Source: an uncultured Caryophanales bacterium
GTDB taxonomy: Bacteria; Bacillota_I; Bacilli_A; RF39; UBA660
Reading direction: 5' to 3'
DNA length: 5,415 bases
NCBI GenBank assembly: GCA_947169395.1
Contig: CAMVPJ010000052.1
Location: forward strand, 1 to 5,415
Below are positions 1 through 5,357 of this stretch, in pieces. A model generated the notes under the pieces. That model saw only the letters and a list, made by a program, of their open reading frames with translations. It was not told the DNA's origin and did no database searches. A program made the translations under genes and the position numbers. Each line of letters begins with the position of its first letter. The first letter of the stretch is position 1.

Positions 1-262
1 GGTGTAGAACAGGGGAAAAGGTGGAGATAGCATCAAAACCTCACCTATTGTTATGATGAGAATATGGGAAAGGTCATGAATATTTATGGTGTAATGGTAG
101 ATGATACAGGATTTGGAGAAACATTCAAAAATATATAGAACAGATCATGTTGGGTGCATCATGTTTAAAATAAAAAAATAATATAATAATAATTCAAATA
201 TACAGTTTAAATATAGGTTTTTATATAATAATATGTTAAAATATATACTGAAGGTGAATTAT
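1..262. other. Left-edge region with no supportable gene
   Basis: All three + strand frames are broken by stops within the first 56 bases. The longest + stretch is bases 31-138, which reads as a short open segment ending in TAG but matches nothing I recognise and has no usable ribosome site. Bases 1-165 contain roughly 35% G+C, against roughly a quarter in the rest of the window, so this may be the tail or decayed remnant of a different gene or insertion. Bases 166-262 are almost pure A/T and contain TATAAT at 182-187 and 224-229, either of which could be a -10 for the next gene. Neither has a good -35 box. Confidence 0.4.
214..228 (+). repeat. 15-base direct repeat, left copy
   Basis: The sequence TAGGTTTTTATATAA occurs here and again, identically and in the same orientation, at 1180-1194. 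The two copies bracket the two small genes at 263-736 and 815-1156. In this copy the end overlaps a TATAAT hexamer (224-229), so the shared element could simply be a promoter-like motif rather than a recombination scar. In such AT-rich DNA a chance match of this length is not excluded. Confidence 0.4.
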
Positions 263-736
263 ATGATTAAGAGTTTAAAAAATAATGATTATGTTGATGT
301 AAAATTGTTTGGAAAAGAAAAAAAGATTAGAGTTTTTTGTACGGGAGATAATCAATTTGATGAATCAGGTAATTATAAAGAATATGATTTTGAATTAAGT
401 AAAGAAGAACTTGATGTATTAAACTGGTTTTTAGAAAATATAAAAATAGATGACTATAAACAACAAATACTCGATTATTGTAATGACGTATATAGCAGTT
501 GGGAATATTTTGATGGAACAAGGGAAGATTCAATAGAAATAGATGATGTGGAAAACGAGATTAATATTACAGCAATCGCAATAAATGTAACAAGCGTGTG
601 GAAAGCAAATGATGGTTATGTTTATCCAGAAATATCATTTTATGGGGAATGTAGATGTGATTTAGAAAATGGAATATGCATTGGTTTTAGGAATAAGGAA
701 TTTTTGGGAATAAATTCTCAGGATTGGACATTATAA
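263..736 (+). CDS. Small acidic protein, possibly DUF6985/immunity-like
   Basis: This gene encodes a 157-residue soluble acidic protein of unknown function, with no signal peptide or membrane segment. I start it at the ATG at 263 because AAGGTGA lies at 251-257, a good distance upstream; the ATG at 233 would add ten residues and has no ribosome site. The N-terminal third is charged and probably beta-rich, followed by a helix (about 46-72, around LDVLNWFLENI) and an acidic linker (85-100). The C-terminal part (about 118-157) has the pattern hydrophobic strand, GECRCD, LENGICIGF, then FLGINSQDW. From memory this resembles the C-terminal end of small uncharacterised families such as DUF6985 or DUF2004, in which D/E-E-x-G precedes a strand and a terminal G-x-x-x-D. 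Some such families are suspected immunity proteins. The assignment is tentative. The next gene follows after 78 bases on the same strand. Confidence 0.75.
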   Translation: MIKSLKNNDYVDVKLFGKEKKIRVFCTGDNQFDESGNYKEYDFELSKEELDVLNWFLENIKIDDYKQQILDYCNDVYSSWEYFDGTREDSIEIDDVENEINITAIAINVTSVWKANDGYVYPEISFYGECRCDLENGICIGFRNKEFLGINSQDWTL

Positions 737-814
737 AAGTATAAAAACTTAATATTAAGATTAAAGTAAATTATAAAAAAGATGTTATAAAAAAATTGGA
801 GTGGGTGATGATGA

Positions 815-1156
815 ATGAATCTTATGGAAATTGAGGAACTTCTAAAAAACTTAAAGAATACTTTGAATGAGGATTGTATTATAAAAAGAAGAATTGTAGA
901 TCCTAGATTACAGCATTTTGATTTATATGTAGAAATAGATGATGCTAGTGTAAATAGAATTTTAAAGATATATCCAGATGCAAAAATTGAATATGATTTG
1001 GAAAATAACCAAGTAAAAAAAATTTCAACTATAGGTTGGTTTTGCTTTGACATATATAATGTTAGTGGCAAAGAAAGAGATGAATTAATATTAAAGCATG
1101 ATATTGAGCATGCGAAAATTGTAAAACAGATTAAAGATAGTGATATAATGTTTTAA
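815..1156 (+). CDS. Hypothetical small protein, 113 aa
   Basis: I do not recognise this protein. An in-frame TGA at 812-814 immediately precedes the ATG at 815, so the gene cannot start earlier; the ATGs at 808 and 811 are in a frame that soon stops. GGAG at 798-801 and GGGTG at 803-807 could both serve as ribosome site. The predicted layout is an N-terminal amphipathic helix (about 3-18), a strand-rich middle (about 21-82, with strands around CIIKRRIV, HFDLYVEI and ISTIGWFCFDIY), and a charged C-terminal helix (about 85-110, KERDELILKHDIEHAKIV). No membrane segment, signal peptide or catalytic motif is visible. It is probably expressed with the gene upstream, since both lie between the two 15-base repeats. 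An immunity or adaptor role would be guesswork from context. The last codons overlap a candidate promoter for the region downstream. Confidence 0.7.
   Translation: MNLMEIEELLKNLKNTLNEDCIIKRRIVDPRLQHFDLYVEIDDASVNRILKIYPDAKIEYDLENNQVKKISTIGWFCFDIYNVSGKERDELILKHDIEHAKIVKQIKDSDIMF
1119..1149 (+). promoter_or_regulatory. Candidate extended -10 promoter at gene end
   Basis: TTGTAA (1119-1124) is followed after 19 bases by TATAAT (1144-1149), which carries a TG one base upstream (TGATATAAT, extended -10). The 11-base string AGTGATATAAT here (1139-1149) is identical to the one in the better promoter before the RNase J-like gene (3641-3651). The spacer is longer than ideal. Transcription would begin near 1156, just after the stop codon of the 113-aa gene, and would run to the terminator at 1457-1478, giving an RNA of about 320 bases. 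Confidence 0.4.
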
Positions 1157-1179
1157 AATTTTTATTTTTTTATTAGTTT

Positions 1180-1194
1180 TAGGTTTTTATATAA
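1180..1194 (+). repeat. 15-base direct repeat, right copy
   Basis: This is the second identical copy of TAGGTTTTTATATAA (first at 214-228), 24 bases past the stop codon of the 113-aa gene. Sequence outside the 15 bases is only loosely similar between the copies. Together they frame a block of about 950 bases with two small genes. Confidence 0.4.
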
Positions 1195-1221
1195 CGCAAT
1201 TTAATGTTATAGTAGTTATTA

Positions 1222-1317
1222 ATGGCAAGAAAGGATTATAATTTATTAATTCCTTTTTTATTTATATTAAATATATTAATTGCAATTTGTATATTATATT
1301 GTAGGAATACTTATTAA
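1222..1317 (+). CDS. Possible 31-aa single-helix hydrophobic peptide
   Basis: An ATG at 1222 opens a 31-codon frame ending in TAA at 1315-1317. The peptide starts MARKDYN, continues with about 20 uncharged, mostly aliphatic residues (8-27, one proline at 11) and ends CRNTY. Basic residues flank a helix just long enough to cross a membrane, the general look of small membrane peptides such as type I toxins. It lies between a candidate promoter (1119-1149) and a hairpin-plus-terminator region (1373-1478), which could form its 3' untranslated region. Against it: there is no Shine-Dalgarno sequence before the ATG, and T-rich DNA encodes hydrophobic residues by chance. A 6-bp inverted repeat inside it, followed by six T's (1230-1235 with 1251-1256, T-run to 1259), could instead be a weak terminator for the 113-aa gene. 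Confidence 0.22.
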   Translation: MARKDYNLLIPFLFILNILIAICILYCRNTY

Positions 1318-1372
1318 ATATTTGTATATAATATAAGTAGATTATTAATAGTAATTAATGAGACATCATAAT

Positions 1373-1445
1373 CAAGTATTAAAGCTATTGAAGTTACATG
1401 GTTTTAATACTTGCAAGATTGTCCGCTAACTAACATTTGTTAGCG
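1373..1445 (+). ncRNA. Structured RNA: two consecutive hairpins
   Basis: Bases 1373-1388 pair with 1398-1413: an 11-bp perfect Watson-Crick stem (CAAGTATTAAA with TTTAATACTTG), then G-U, C-G, U-G, A-U and U-A, closed by a 9-base loop (1389-1397). After ten bases a second hairpin follows: CGCTAAC (1424-1430) with GTTAGCG (1439-1445), loop of eight. The loop contains an alternative: CTAACA (1426-1431 shifted to 1430-1434 region) can instead pair with TGTTAG. A strong terminator begins 12 bases later. The arrangement suggests the 3' part of a small RNA or a long structured untranslated region. I match it to no known riboswitch, T-box, 6S, SRP or tmRNA signature. A start near 1334-1340 is possible from the TATAAT at 1327-1332, which lacks a good -35 box. 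Confidence 0.45.
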
Positions 1446-1456
1446 TTAATATAGAT

Positions 1457-1478
1457 AGAGACTTCGGTCTCTCTTTTT
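1457..1478 (+). terminator. Intrinsic terminator with UUCG tetraloop
   Basis: AGAGAC (1457-1462) pairs perfectly with GTCTCT (1467-1472) across a TTCG loop closed by C-G, the very stable cUUCGg tetraloop, and is followed by CTTTTT (1473-1478). It is oriented to stop transcripts moving rightwards. Because the promoter of the amidoligase genes begins in its T-run, it separates whatever is transcribed from 1157-1456 from the downstream operon rather than acting as an attenuator of it. Confidence 0.85.
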
Positions 1479-1505
1479 GACTTATTTAATATTTTTTGGT
1501 AATAT
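1477..1505 (+). promoter_or_regulatory. Sigma-A promoter of the amidoligase genes
   Basis: TTGACT (1477-1482) and TAATAT (1500-1505) are separated by 17 bases, and TGG directly before the -10 gives an extended -10 element. Transcription should start near 1512, leaving a leader of about 18 bases before the ATG at 1530. The -35 box shares its first two T's with the preceding terminator's T-run, a compact boundary between two transcription units. Confidence 0.7.
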
Positions 1506-1511
1506 ATTACC
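1498..1511. promoter_or_regulatory. Candidate operator: perfect 14-bp palindrome
   Basis: GGTAATATATTACC is its own reverse complement over all 14 bases. It covers the -10 box (1500-1505) and reaches the expected transcription start. A dimeric repressor bound here would block RNA polymerase. No regulator gene is present in the window, so the cognate protein is unknown. A chance palindrome is possible in AT-rich DNA, but the GG...CC ends and the exact position favour a real site. Confidence 0.5.
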
Positions 1512-1529
1512 TTGTTTGGTGGGGTTGTT

Positions 1530-2555
1530 ATGAATAATTATAAAATATTTGAATTGTTAGGTTGTAATAATAATTGCATGATTAGTAAGTTATCTAAAAA
1601 TAGTAAGTATGAATTAATAAATTACATTAATGAGTATTATCTAGAACTTAGAAATTGTATTGATATGAATAATAAAGATACATTTGGTTTTGAAATGGAA
1701 GCAGAAGTATTTAAATATAGTAAAATATATGATTTGATGAATAAGTATGGATTTGATTTATCTAAATGGGTAATAAAACCAGATAATAGTTTATATAAGG
1801 GATATGAGGTTATAACGCCTATACTAAGCAAAATTAATATTAATTGGGAAGATATTAGTTACATATGTGATATCATTAAGAATAATTCTAAAGTAGGAAC
1901 TCATGCGGGATCACATATTCATATTGGTGCACATTCACTTAATAATGATAAAGAAGTTATTACTAGATTAATACTTTTATTATGTGCTTATGAAAATATA
2001 TTATATAGATTTGCTTATGGAGAGTTTTTGAATGAAAGGCCTGGAATAACAACTTATGCAAGACCAAGTTCTAAAACTTGGTATGAGATGCTTAGTGTAT
2101 TTAAAAATTATAGTTATTTAAGTAGCTTTGAAATGATAAAATGGTTATCATGTAATGATAAAAATAAAGCAATAAATTTAACTAATGTTAAATCATTAGA
2201 TGAAGTAAAAGATAAAAATACAATAGAATTTAGATTATTTAATTATACATTAAATCCAATTATATGGCAGAATAATTATAATCTAGTTAATCACTTCATT
2301 AAGTATTGCAATAGAGATTCATTTGATTATGATACTATCTTATCTAGAATAGAGATTAGTAAGAGTAACTTTAATAATCTTGAATATTACCGTAAGATAG
2401 ACTCTGATGGTGCGATAGAGTTTGCTGATTTAATATTTGATAAAAACATTGATAAAGTTTACTTTTTAAGACAGTATTTAAAGAATATGGAAGAAACTAC
2501 TAGCAAGTATTTAAAACCGGCTAAACAATTTACTAAGATAAAATTAGAGGTGTAA
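1530..2555 (+). CDS. Amidoligase family protein (COOH-NH2 ligase), copy 1
   Basis: This 341-residue protein looks like the putative amidoligase family (Pfam Amidoligase_2), members of the glutamine synthetase / gamma-glutamylcysteine synthetase-like superfamily that are predicted to use ATP to join a carboxylate to an amine. Visible motifs are GFEMEAE (53-59, acidic metal/nucleotide-binding strand), KPDNSLYKGYEVITPIL (83-99, the D-x-S and E-x-x-T-P-I signature), GSHIHIG (127-133), AYENILYRF (153-161) and TIEFRLFNYTL (231-241, the E-F-R core). The protein appears soluble and cytosolic. I start it at the ATG at 1530 rather than a TTG at 1512: GGTGGGG ends five bases before it, and its N-terminus then aligns with the next gene (NNYKIFELL with NNYDIFKIL). 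The usual cysteine before the HIHIG motif is replaced here (HAGSHIHIG). Its substrate is unknown. The next gene is a paralogue 3 bases downstream, so the two proteins are probably made together. Confidence 0.85.
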   Translation: MNNYKIFELLGCNNNCMISKLSKNSKYELINYINEYYLELRNCIDMNNKDTFGFEMEAEVFKYSKIYDLMNKYGFDLSKWVIKPDNSLYKGYEVITPILSKININWEDISYICDIIKNNSKVGTHAGSHIHIGAHSLNNDKEVITRLILLLCAYENILYRFAYGEFLNERPGITTYARPSSKTWYEMLSVFKNYSYLSSFEMIKWLSCNDKNKAINLTNVKSLDEVKDKNTIEFRLFNYTLNPIIWQNNYNLVNHFIKYCNRDSFDYDTILSRIEISKSNFNNLEYYRKIDSDGAIEFADLIFDKNIDKVYFLRQYLKNMEETTSKYLKPAKQFTKIKLEV

Positions 2556-2558
2556 TAT

Positions 2559-3626
2559 ATGAAAAACAATTATGATATATTTAAAATACTTAATCCTAAT
2601 GGTAATGTAATGCTTTCAAAATTATCAAGCAGTGATATCAAGAGTGTTGTTACTAACTTAGATAAGTATTATTTAGAGTTAAGAGATACTATAGGTAATT
2701 ATTCTAATGATACAGCAGGATTTGAATTTGAATTTGAAGATTATGATGAAACATTAATAAGAAGAGAAATGAGCAAAAAAGGTTATTTTAAAGAAGATTA
2801 TAAACTATATAAAGACGGAGAAGATTGTTTAGTTAGTGATTTTTTAACCATTGGTGAAATATGTACTCCTATACTAAATATCTCTAATATAAATTGGAGT
2901 AGAATAAAGGATTTATGTTATATAATTAAGAAAAATGGCTATATAGGTAATAATTGTGGCGCGCATATTCATATTGGTGCGCAGATTATGAATAATAATA
3001 TGAATAGCCTTACTAACTTTACTGCACTTATTATTGCTTATGAAAATATTCTTGCTAGGTTTTTCTATGGGAATTTTATAAATGAAAGGTTATCTATGCA
3101 TAATTACGCTAAACCTGTTGCAAACACTTGGTATGACATTTATCTTGAGTTTGGATCAGAATATTTTAAAAGATTAAATTCAAAAGATTTGATTAATAAG
3201 TTATCAGGTTATTTTAAAAAAAATCAGTTTATTAATTTATCTAATGTATCATACTTAAGTGAAGAGCATGTTAATAATACATTTGAATTTCGCGGTCCTA
3301 ATGGAACATTAGATCCAATTATTTGGCAGAATAACCTTAATTTAGTTGTTAAATTAATGAAATACTGTAATAGCGATAAATTTAACTTAGAAATAGTAGA
3401 AAATAGAATATGCAAGAATATAATGAAATTTAATGATTATAAATATTATCGTTCTATTAATATCGATGCAGCACTAGAACTTACTGATTTAATATTTGAT
3501 GATAATATAGATAAAATATACTTTCTAAGACAGTATTTAAAAGATAATATGTATACGGATAAAAAGGTATTAGTACTGTCACGTAAGTTTACAGAAACAC
3601 CATATAATGATAATGACATTGTTTGA
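2559..3626 (+). CDS. Amidoligase family protein (COOH-NH2 ligase), copy 2
   Basis: This 355-residue protein is a clear paralogue of the preceding one. Twenty of 30 residues are identical across the EFR region (241-270), and 17 of 19 in DLIFDDNIDKIYFLRQYLK (310-328). Family motifs are GFEFEFE (54-60), GEICTPIL (99-106), CGAHIHIGA (133-141), AYENILARF (160-168) and TFEFRGPNGTL (241-251). It differs where copy 1 is canonical: the W-x-x-x-x-D-x-S segment before the T-P-I motif is replaced by a longer sequence (about 84-96), and EFR is followed by GP instead of LF. Conversely it keeps the cysteine of the CGAHIHIG motif. The ATG at 2559 is preceded by AGAGGTG (2546-2552), which lies across the end of copy 1, so translation is likely coupled. 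The gene ends in TGA. It may be the second subunit of a heteromer or act on a related substrate; neither is shown. No transport or regulatory domain is fused. Confidence 0.85.
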   Translation: MKNNYDIFKILNPNGNVMLSKLSSSDIKSVVTNLDKYYLELRDTIGNYSNDTAGFEFEFEDYDETLIRREMSKKGYFKEDYKLYKDGEDCLVSDFLTIGEICTPILNISNINWSRIKDLCYIIKKNGYIGNNCGAHIHIGAQIMNNNMNSLTNFTALIIAYENILARFFYGNFINERLSMHNYAKPVANTWYDIYLEFGSEYFKRLNSKDLINKLSGYFKKNQFINLSNVSYLSEEHVNNTFEFRGPNGTLDPIIWQNNLNLVVKLMKYCNSDKFNLEIVENRICKNIMKFNDYKYYRSINIDAALELTDLIFDDNIDKIYFLRQYLKDNMYTDKKVLVLSRKFTETPYNDNDIV

Positions 3627-3651
3627 TTTTAGATATAATAAGTGATATAAT
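3623..3651 (+). promoter_or_regulatory. Internal promoter of the RNase J-like gene
   Basis: TTGATT (3623-3628) and TATAAT (3646-3651) are 17 bases apart, and TGA just before the -10 makes an extended -10 (TGATATAAT). The -35 overlaps the stop codon of the second amidoligase gene. Expected start is near 3658. No terminator is visible between 2555 and 3686, so the gene can be transcribed both from here and by read-through from the amidoligase promoter. Confidence 0.65.
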
Positions 3652-3666
3652 TGAAAAGTCTAAAAG

Positions 3667-3675
3667 AAAGGAGGT
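3667..3675 (+). promoter_or_regulatory. Strong ribosome binding site deciding the RNase J start
   Basis: AAAGGAGGT is a near-perfect Shine-Dalgarno sequence whose GGAGG ends 11 bases before the ATG at 3686. It shows that translation starts there and not at the in-frame TTG at 3623, which would add 21 residues with no family resemblance. Confidence 0.85.
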
Positions 3676-3685
3676 AAATATAATT

Positions 3686-5326
3686 ATGAGTAAAATTAAA
3701 ATATGTGCCTTAGGTGGATTAAATGAAAAAGGTAAAAATATGTATATTGTAGAGGTTAATAAAGATATATTTATCTTTGAAGCTGGATTAAAATATGCGT
3801 CTGATGATTTACTAGGTATAGATTATATTATTCCTAATTTTGATTACCTAGTAGAAAATAAAGATAGAATAGTTGGTTTGTTTATTACCCATGGTCATGA
3901 TGATCAGGTAGGAGCAATTGTAGATTTATTATCATACATTCCAGATATTAAAATATATGGTGGTAAATATACCTTAGAGATTATTAAACAAGATTTAGAA
4001 GAAGAAAAAGTGAGTGCTAACTTAATTGAACTTACTGCTCATAAACAAGTAAACTTTGGTGAAAATAATATTTTTCCAATTCAAGTATCACATGCTTTAC
4101 CAGATTCTTACCTTTATGTATTAAATACAAAAGATGGTGCGATAGTATTTAGCGGTAACTATGTATTTGATCCAACTATGACAGGTCCTTATAAAACAGA
4201 TATTGGTAAACTTGCATATGTTGGAAAACAAGGTGTTTTATGCTTAATGAGTGAATGTTTATACTCAAATAATTTAGGGTTTACATCTCCTAAACATTTA
4301 GCAGGAGAATTATTTACAGAAACTCTACTTAAAACACCAGGTAGAATACTTATAAATATATTTGGTTCACAGATATATCGTATTCAGGAACTATTAACAT
4401 CAGTTACTAATTCAGATAGAAACGTAGTTATAATGGGTAAGAATTTAGAAAATATTATATCTAAATCTATTGATATGGGATTAATTAGATTTGATAAGAA
4501 ACGTATTAAGAATATCCATCATGTAAATGATAGTGGAATAGTTGTAATTATATCAAATGAAAAAGAAAGACCTTATTCATCACTTAAAAGAATACTTAGA
4601 CATTCAGATAAGTTTATTACTCTAAAAGAAGAAGATACAGTGGTAATTGCTTCTCCTATATATGAAGGTATTGAACTTACATCAACTAAAGTATTTGATG
4701 ATATAGCTAAGGTAGGTTCCAAATTAATCATTCTATCTAAGAAGTTTTTATCACCCCACGCATCAAGAGAAGATATACTTATGATGATTAATTTAATGCA
4801 ACCTAAGTATTTTATGCCAGTAAATGGTGAATATAGATGTCAAGTAGAAGCAGTAAATGCCGCAAAACTAATTGGATATAATGATTCTAATACATTACTT
4901 AGATTAAATGGACAAGTTACTACTTTTATTGATGGAAAACTAGTTGATAGTGTAGATCATATTAAAGTAGACGATGTATTTATCGATGGTAAAGATACAA
5001 CAGATATTGGTGATCTAGTATTAAAAGATAGAGAAATACTATCTGATAATGGTATTGTAATTGTTACTGCTACAATAGATAAGGTAACTAAAAGAATACT
5101 TGCAAATCCAATTATAGTTACAAAAGGATTTGTATTTGTTAAAGACAATATAGATTTAATTAAAGAAGCAGAACAAATATCACTTAAAATACTAAAAGAT
5201 AATATTAAAGGGTACTATGCTGATTATAATAAAGTAAAATATGGTATTCGTGATAAGTTAGGTAAGTTTTTCTATAATGAAACTGAGTGTAAACCAATGA
5301 TAATTGTTGTAATGCAAGAGATATAG
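3686..5326 (+). CDS. rnjB: RNase J2-like protein with degenerate active site
   Basis: This 546-residue protein is a full-length RNase J family member: metallo-beta-lactamase core, inserted beta-CASP domain (about 200-350) and C-terminal domain ending KPMIIVVMQEI. RNase J enzymes degrade and process RNA 5' to 3' in the cytosol and can associate as J1-J2 complexes. Family landmarks are ALGGLNEKGKNMY (8-20), SHALPDS (135-141), VVIASPIYEG (319-328), SPHAS (356-360) and VNGEYR (379-384). Several metal ligands are lost: HxHxDH reads HGHDDQ (69-74), the GDFKFD motif is GNYVFD (157-162, Asp to Asn), and HGEYR is NGEYR (His to Asn at 380). Bacillus subtilis RNase J2, as I remember it, also lacks the last His of HxHxDH and has NGEYR, so this is J2-like, though more degenerate. 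I infer little or no catalysis and a structural role with an active RNase J encoded elsewhere. The symbol is by similarity; orthology needs a tree. Confidence 0.85.
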   Translation: MSKIKICALGGLNEKGKNMYIVEVNKDIFIFEAGLKYASDDLLGIDYIIPNFDYLVENKDRIVGLFITHGHDDQVGAIVDLLSYIPDIKIYGGKYTLEIIKQDLEEEKVSANLIELTAHKQVNFGENNIFPIQVSHALPDSYLYVLNTKDGAIVFSGNYVFDPTMTGPYKTDIGKLAYVGKQGVLCLMSECLYSNNLGFTSPKHLAGELFTETLLKTPGRILINIFGSQIYRIQELLTSVTNSDRNVVIMGKNLENIISKSIDMGLIRFDKKRIKNIHHVNDSGIVVIISNEKERPYSSLKRILRHSDKFITLKEEDTVVIASPIYEGIELTSTKVFDDIAKVGSKLIILSKKFLSPHASREDILMMINLMQPKYFMPVNGEYRCQVEAVNAAKLIGYNDSNTLLRLNGQVTTFIDGKLVDSVDHIKVDDVFIDGKDTTDIGDLVLKDREILSDNGIVIVTATIDKVTKRILANPIIVTKGFVFVKDNIDLIKEAEQISLKILKDNIKGYYADYNKVKYGIRDKLGKFFYNETECKPMIIVVMQEI

Positions 5327-5345
5327 ATTTATTCTATATCCTTTT
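5320..5345 (+). terminator. Weak hairpin terminator after the RNase J-like gene
   Basis: GATATAG (5320-5326) pairs perfectly with CTATATC (5334-5340) over a 7-base loop, followed by CTTTT and further T-rich sequence. The left arm contains the TAG stop codon of the RNase J-like gene. The stem is AT-rich and so of modest stability, but the position between two apparently convergent genes fits a terminator. Confidence 0.5.
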
Positions 5346-5357
5346 ATTTATATTGAT

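Noticed and set aside
1..33. Minus-strand gene starting at base 33 (ATG with AGGTGA upstream) and leaving the left edge
   Set aside because: Only 11 codons are visible (MLSPPFPLFYT) with no family signal. The ribosome-site match alone is not enough.
144..165. ATCATGTT repeated at 144-151 and 158-165
   Set aside because: A two-copy, 8-base repeat is too short to mean anything without a third copy or a known iteron context.
748..759. Palindrome CTTAATATTAAG between the two small genes
   Set aside because: Twelve bases, nearly all A/T, are expected by chance here, and the palindrome does not line up with a promoter.
718..1071. 117-codon open frame on the minus strand
   Set aside because: It lies opposite the 113-aa gene and part of the gap before it. 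Its Phe/Ile/Ser-rich translation is typical of the complement of A-rich coding DNA, and it has no ribosome site.
1230..1259. Inverted repeat AAAGGA/TCCTTT with T-run as a terminator of the 113-aa gene
   Set aside because: It has only six pairs, mostly A-T, with a 15-base loop. It is possible but too weak to list separately, and it conflicts with the 31-codon frame.
1373..1478. tracrRNA of a type II CRISPR system (hairpin, GTCCGC linker, hairpin, terminator)
   Set aside because: The outline is superficially like a single-guide RNA, but no repeat array or cas gene is present. The order of the paired arms also does not match an anti-repeat followed directly by a nexus.
1512..1529. Earlier TTG start for the first amidoligase gene
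   Set aside because: It coincides with the predicted transcription start, has no ribosome site, and the extra six residues have no counterpart in the paralogue.
3624..3626. TGA read as tryptophan (genetic code 4)
   Set aside because: Tryptophan in the confident genes is always TGG, which would be very unusual for an AT-rich code-4 organism. Ending the second amidoligase at this TGA is therefore the simpler reading.
3623..3685. Earlier TTG start for the RNase J-like gene
   Set aside because: It adds 21 residues unlike the family N-terminus and lacks a ribosome site, while AAAGGAGGT directly serves the ATG at 3686. The TTG lies in the promoter -35 box.
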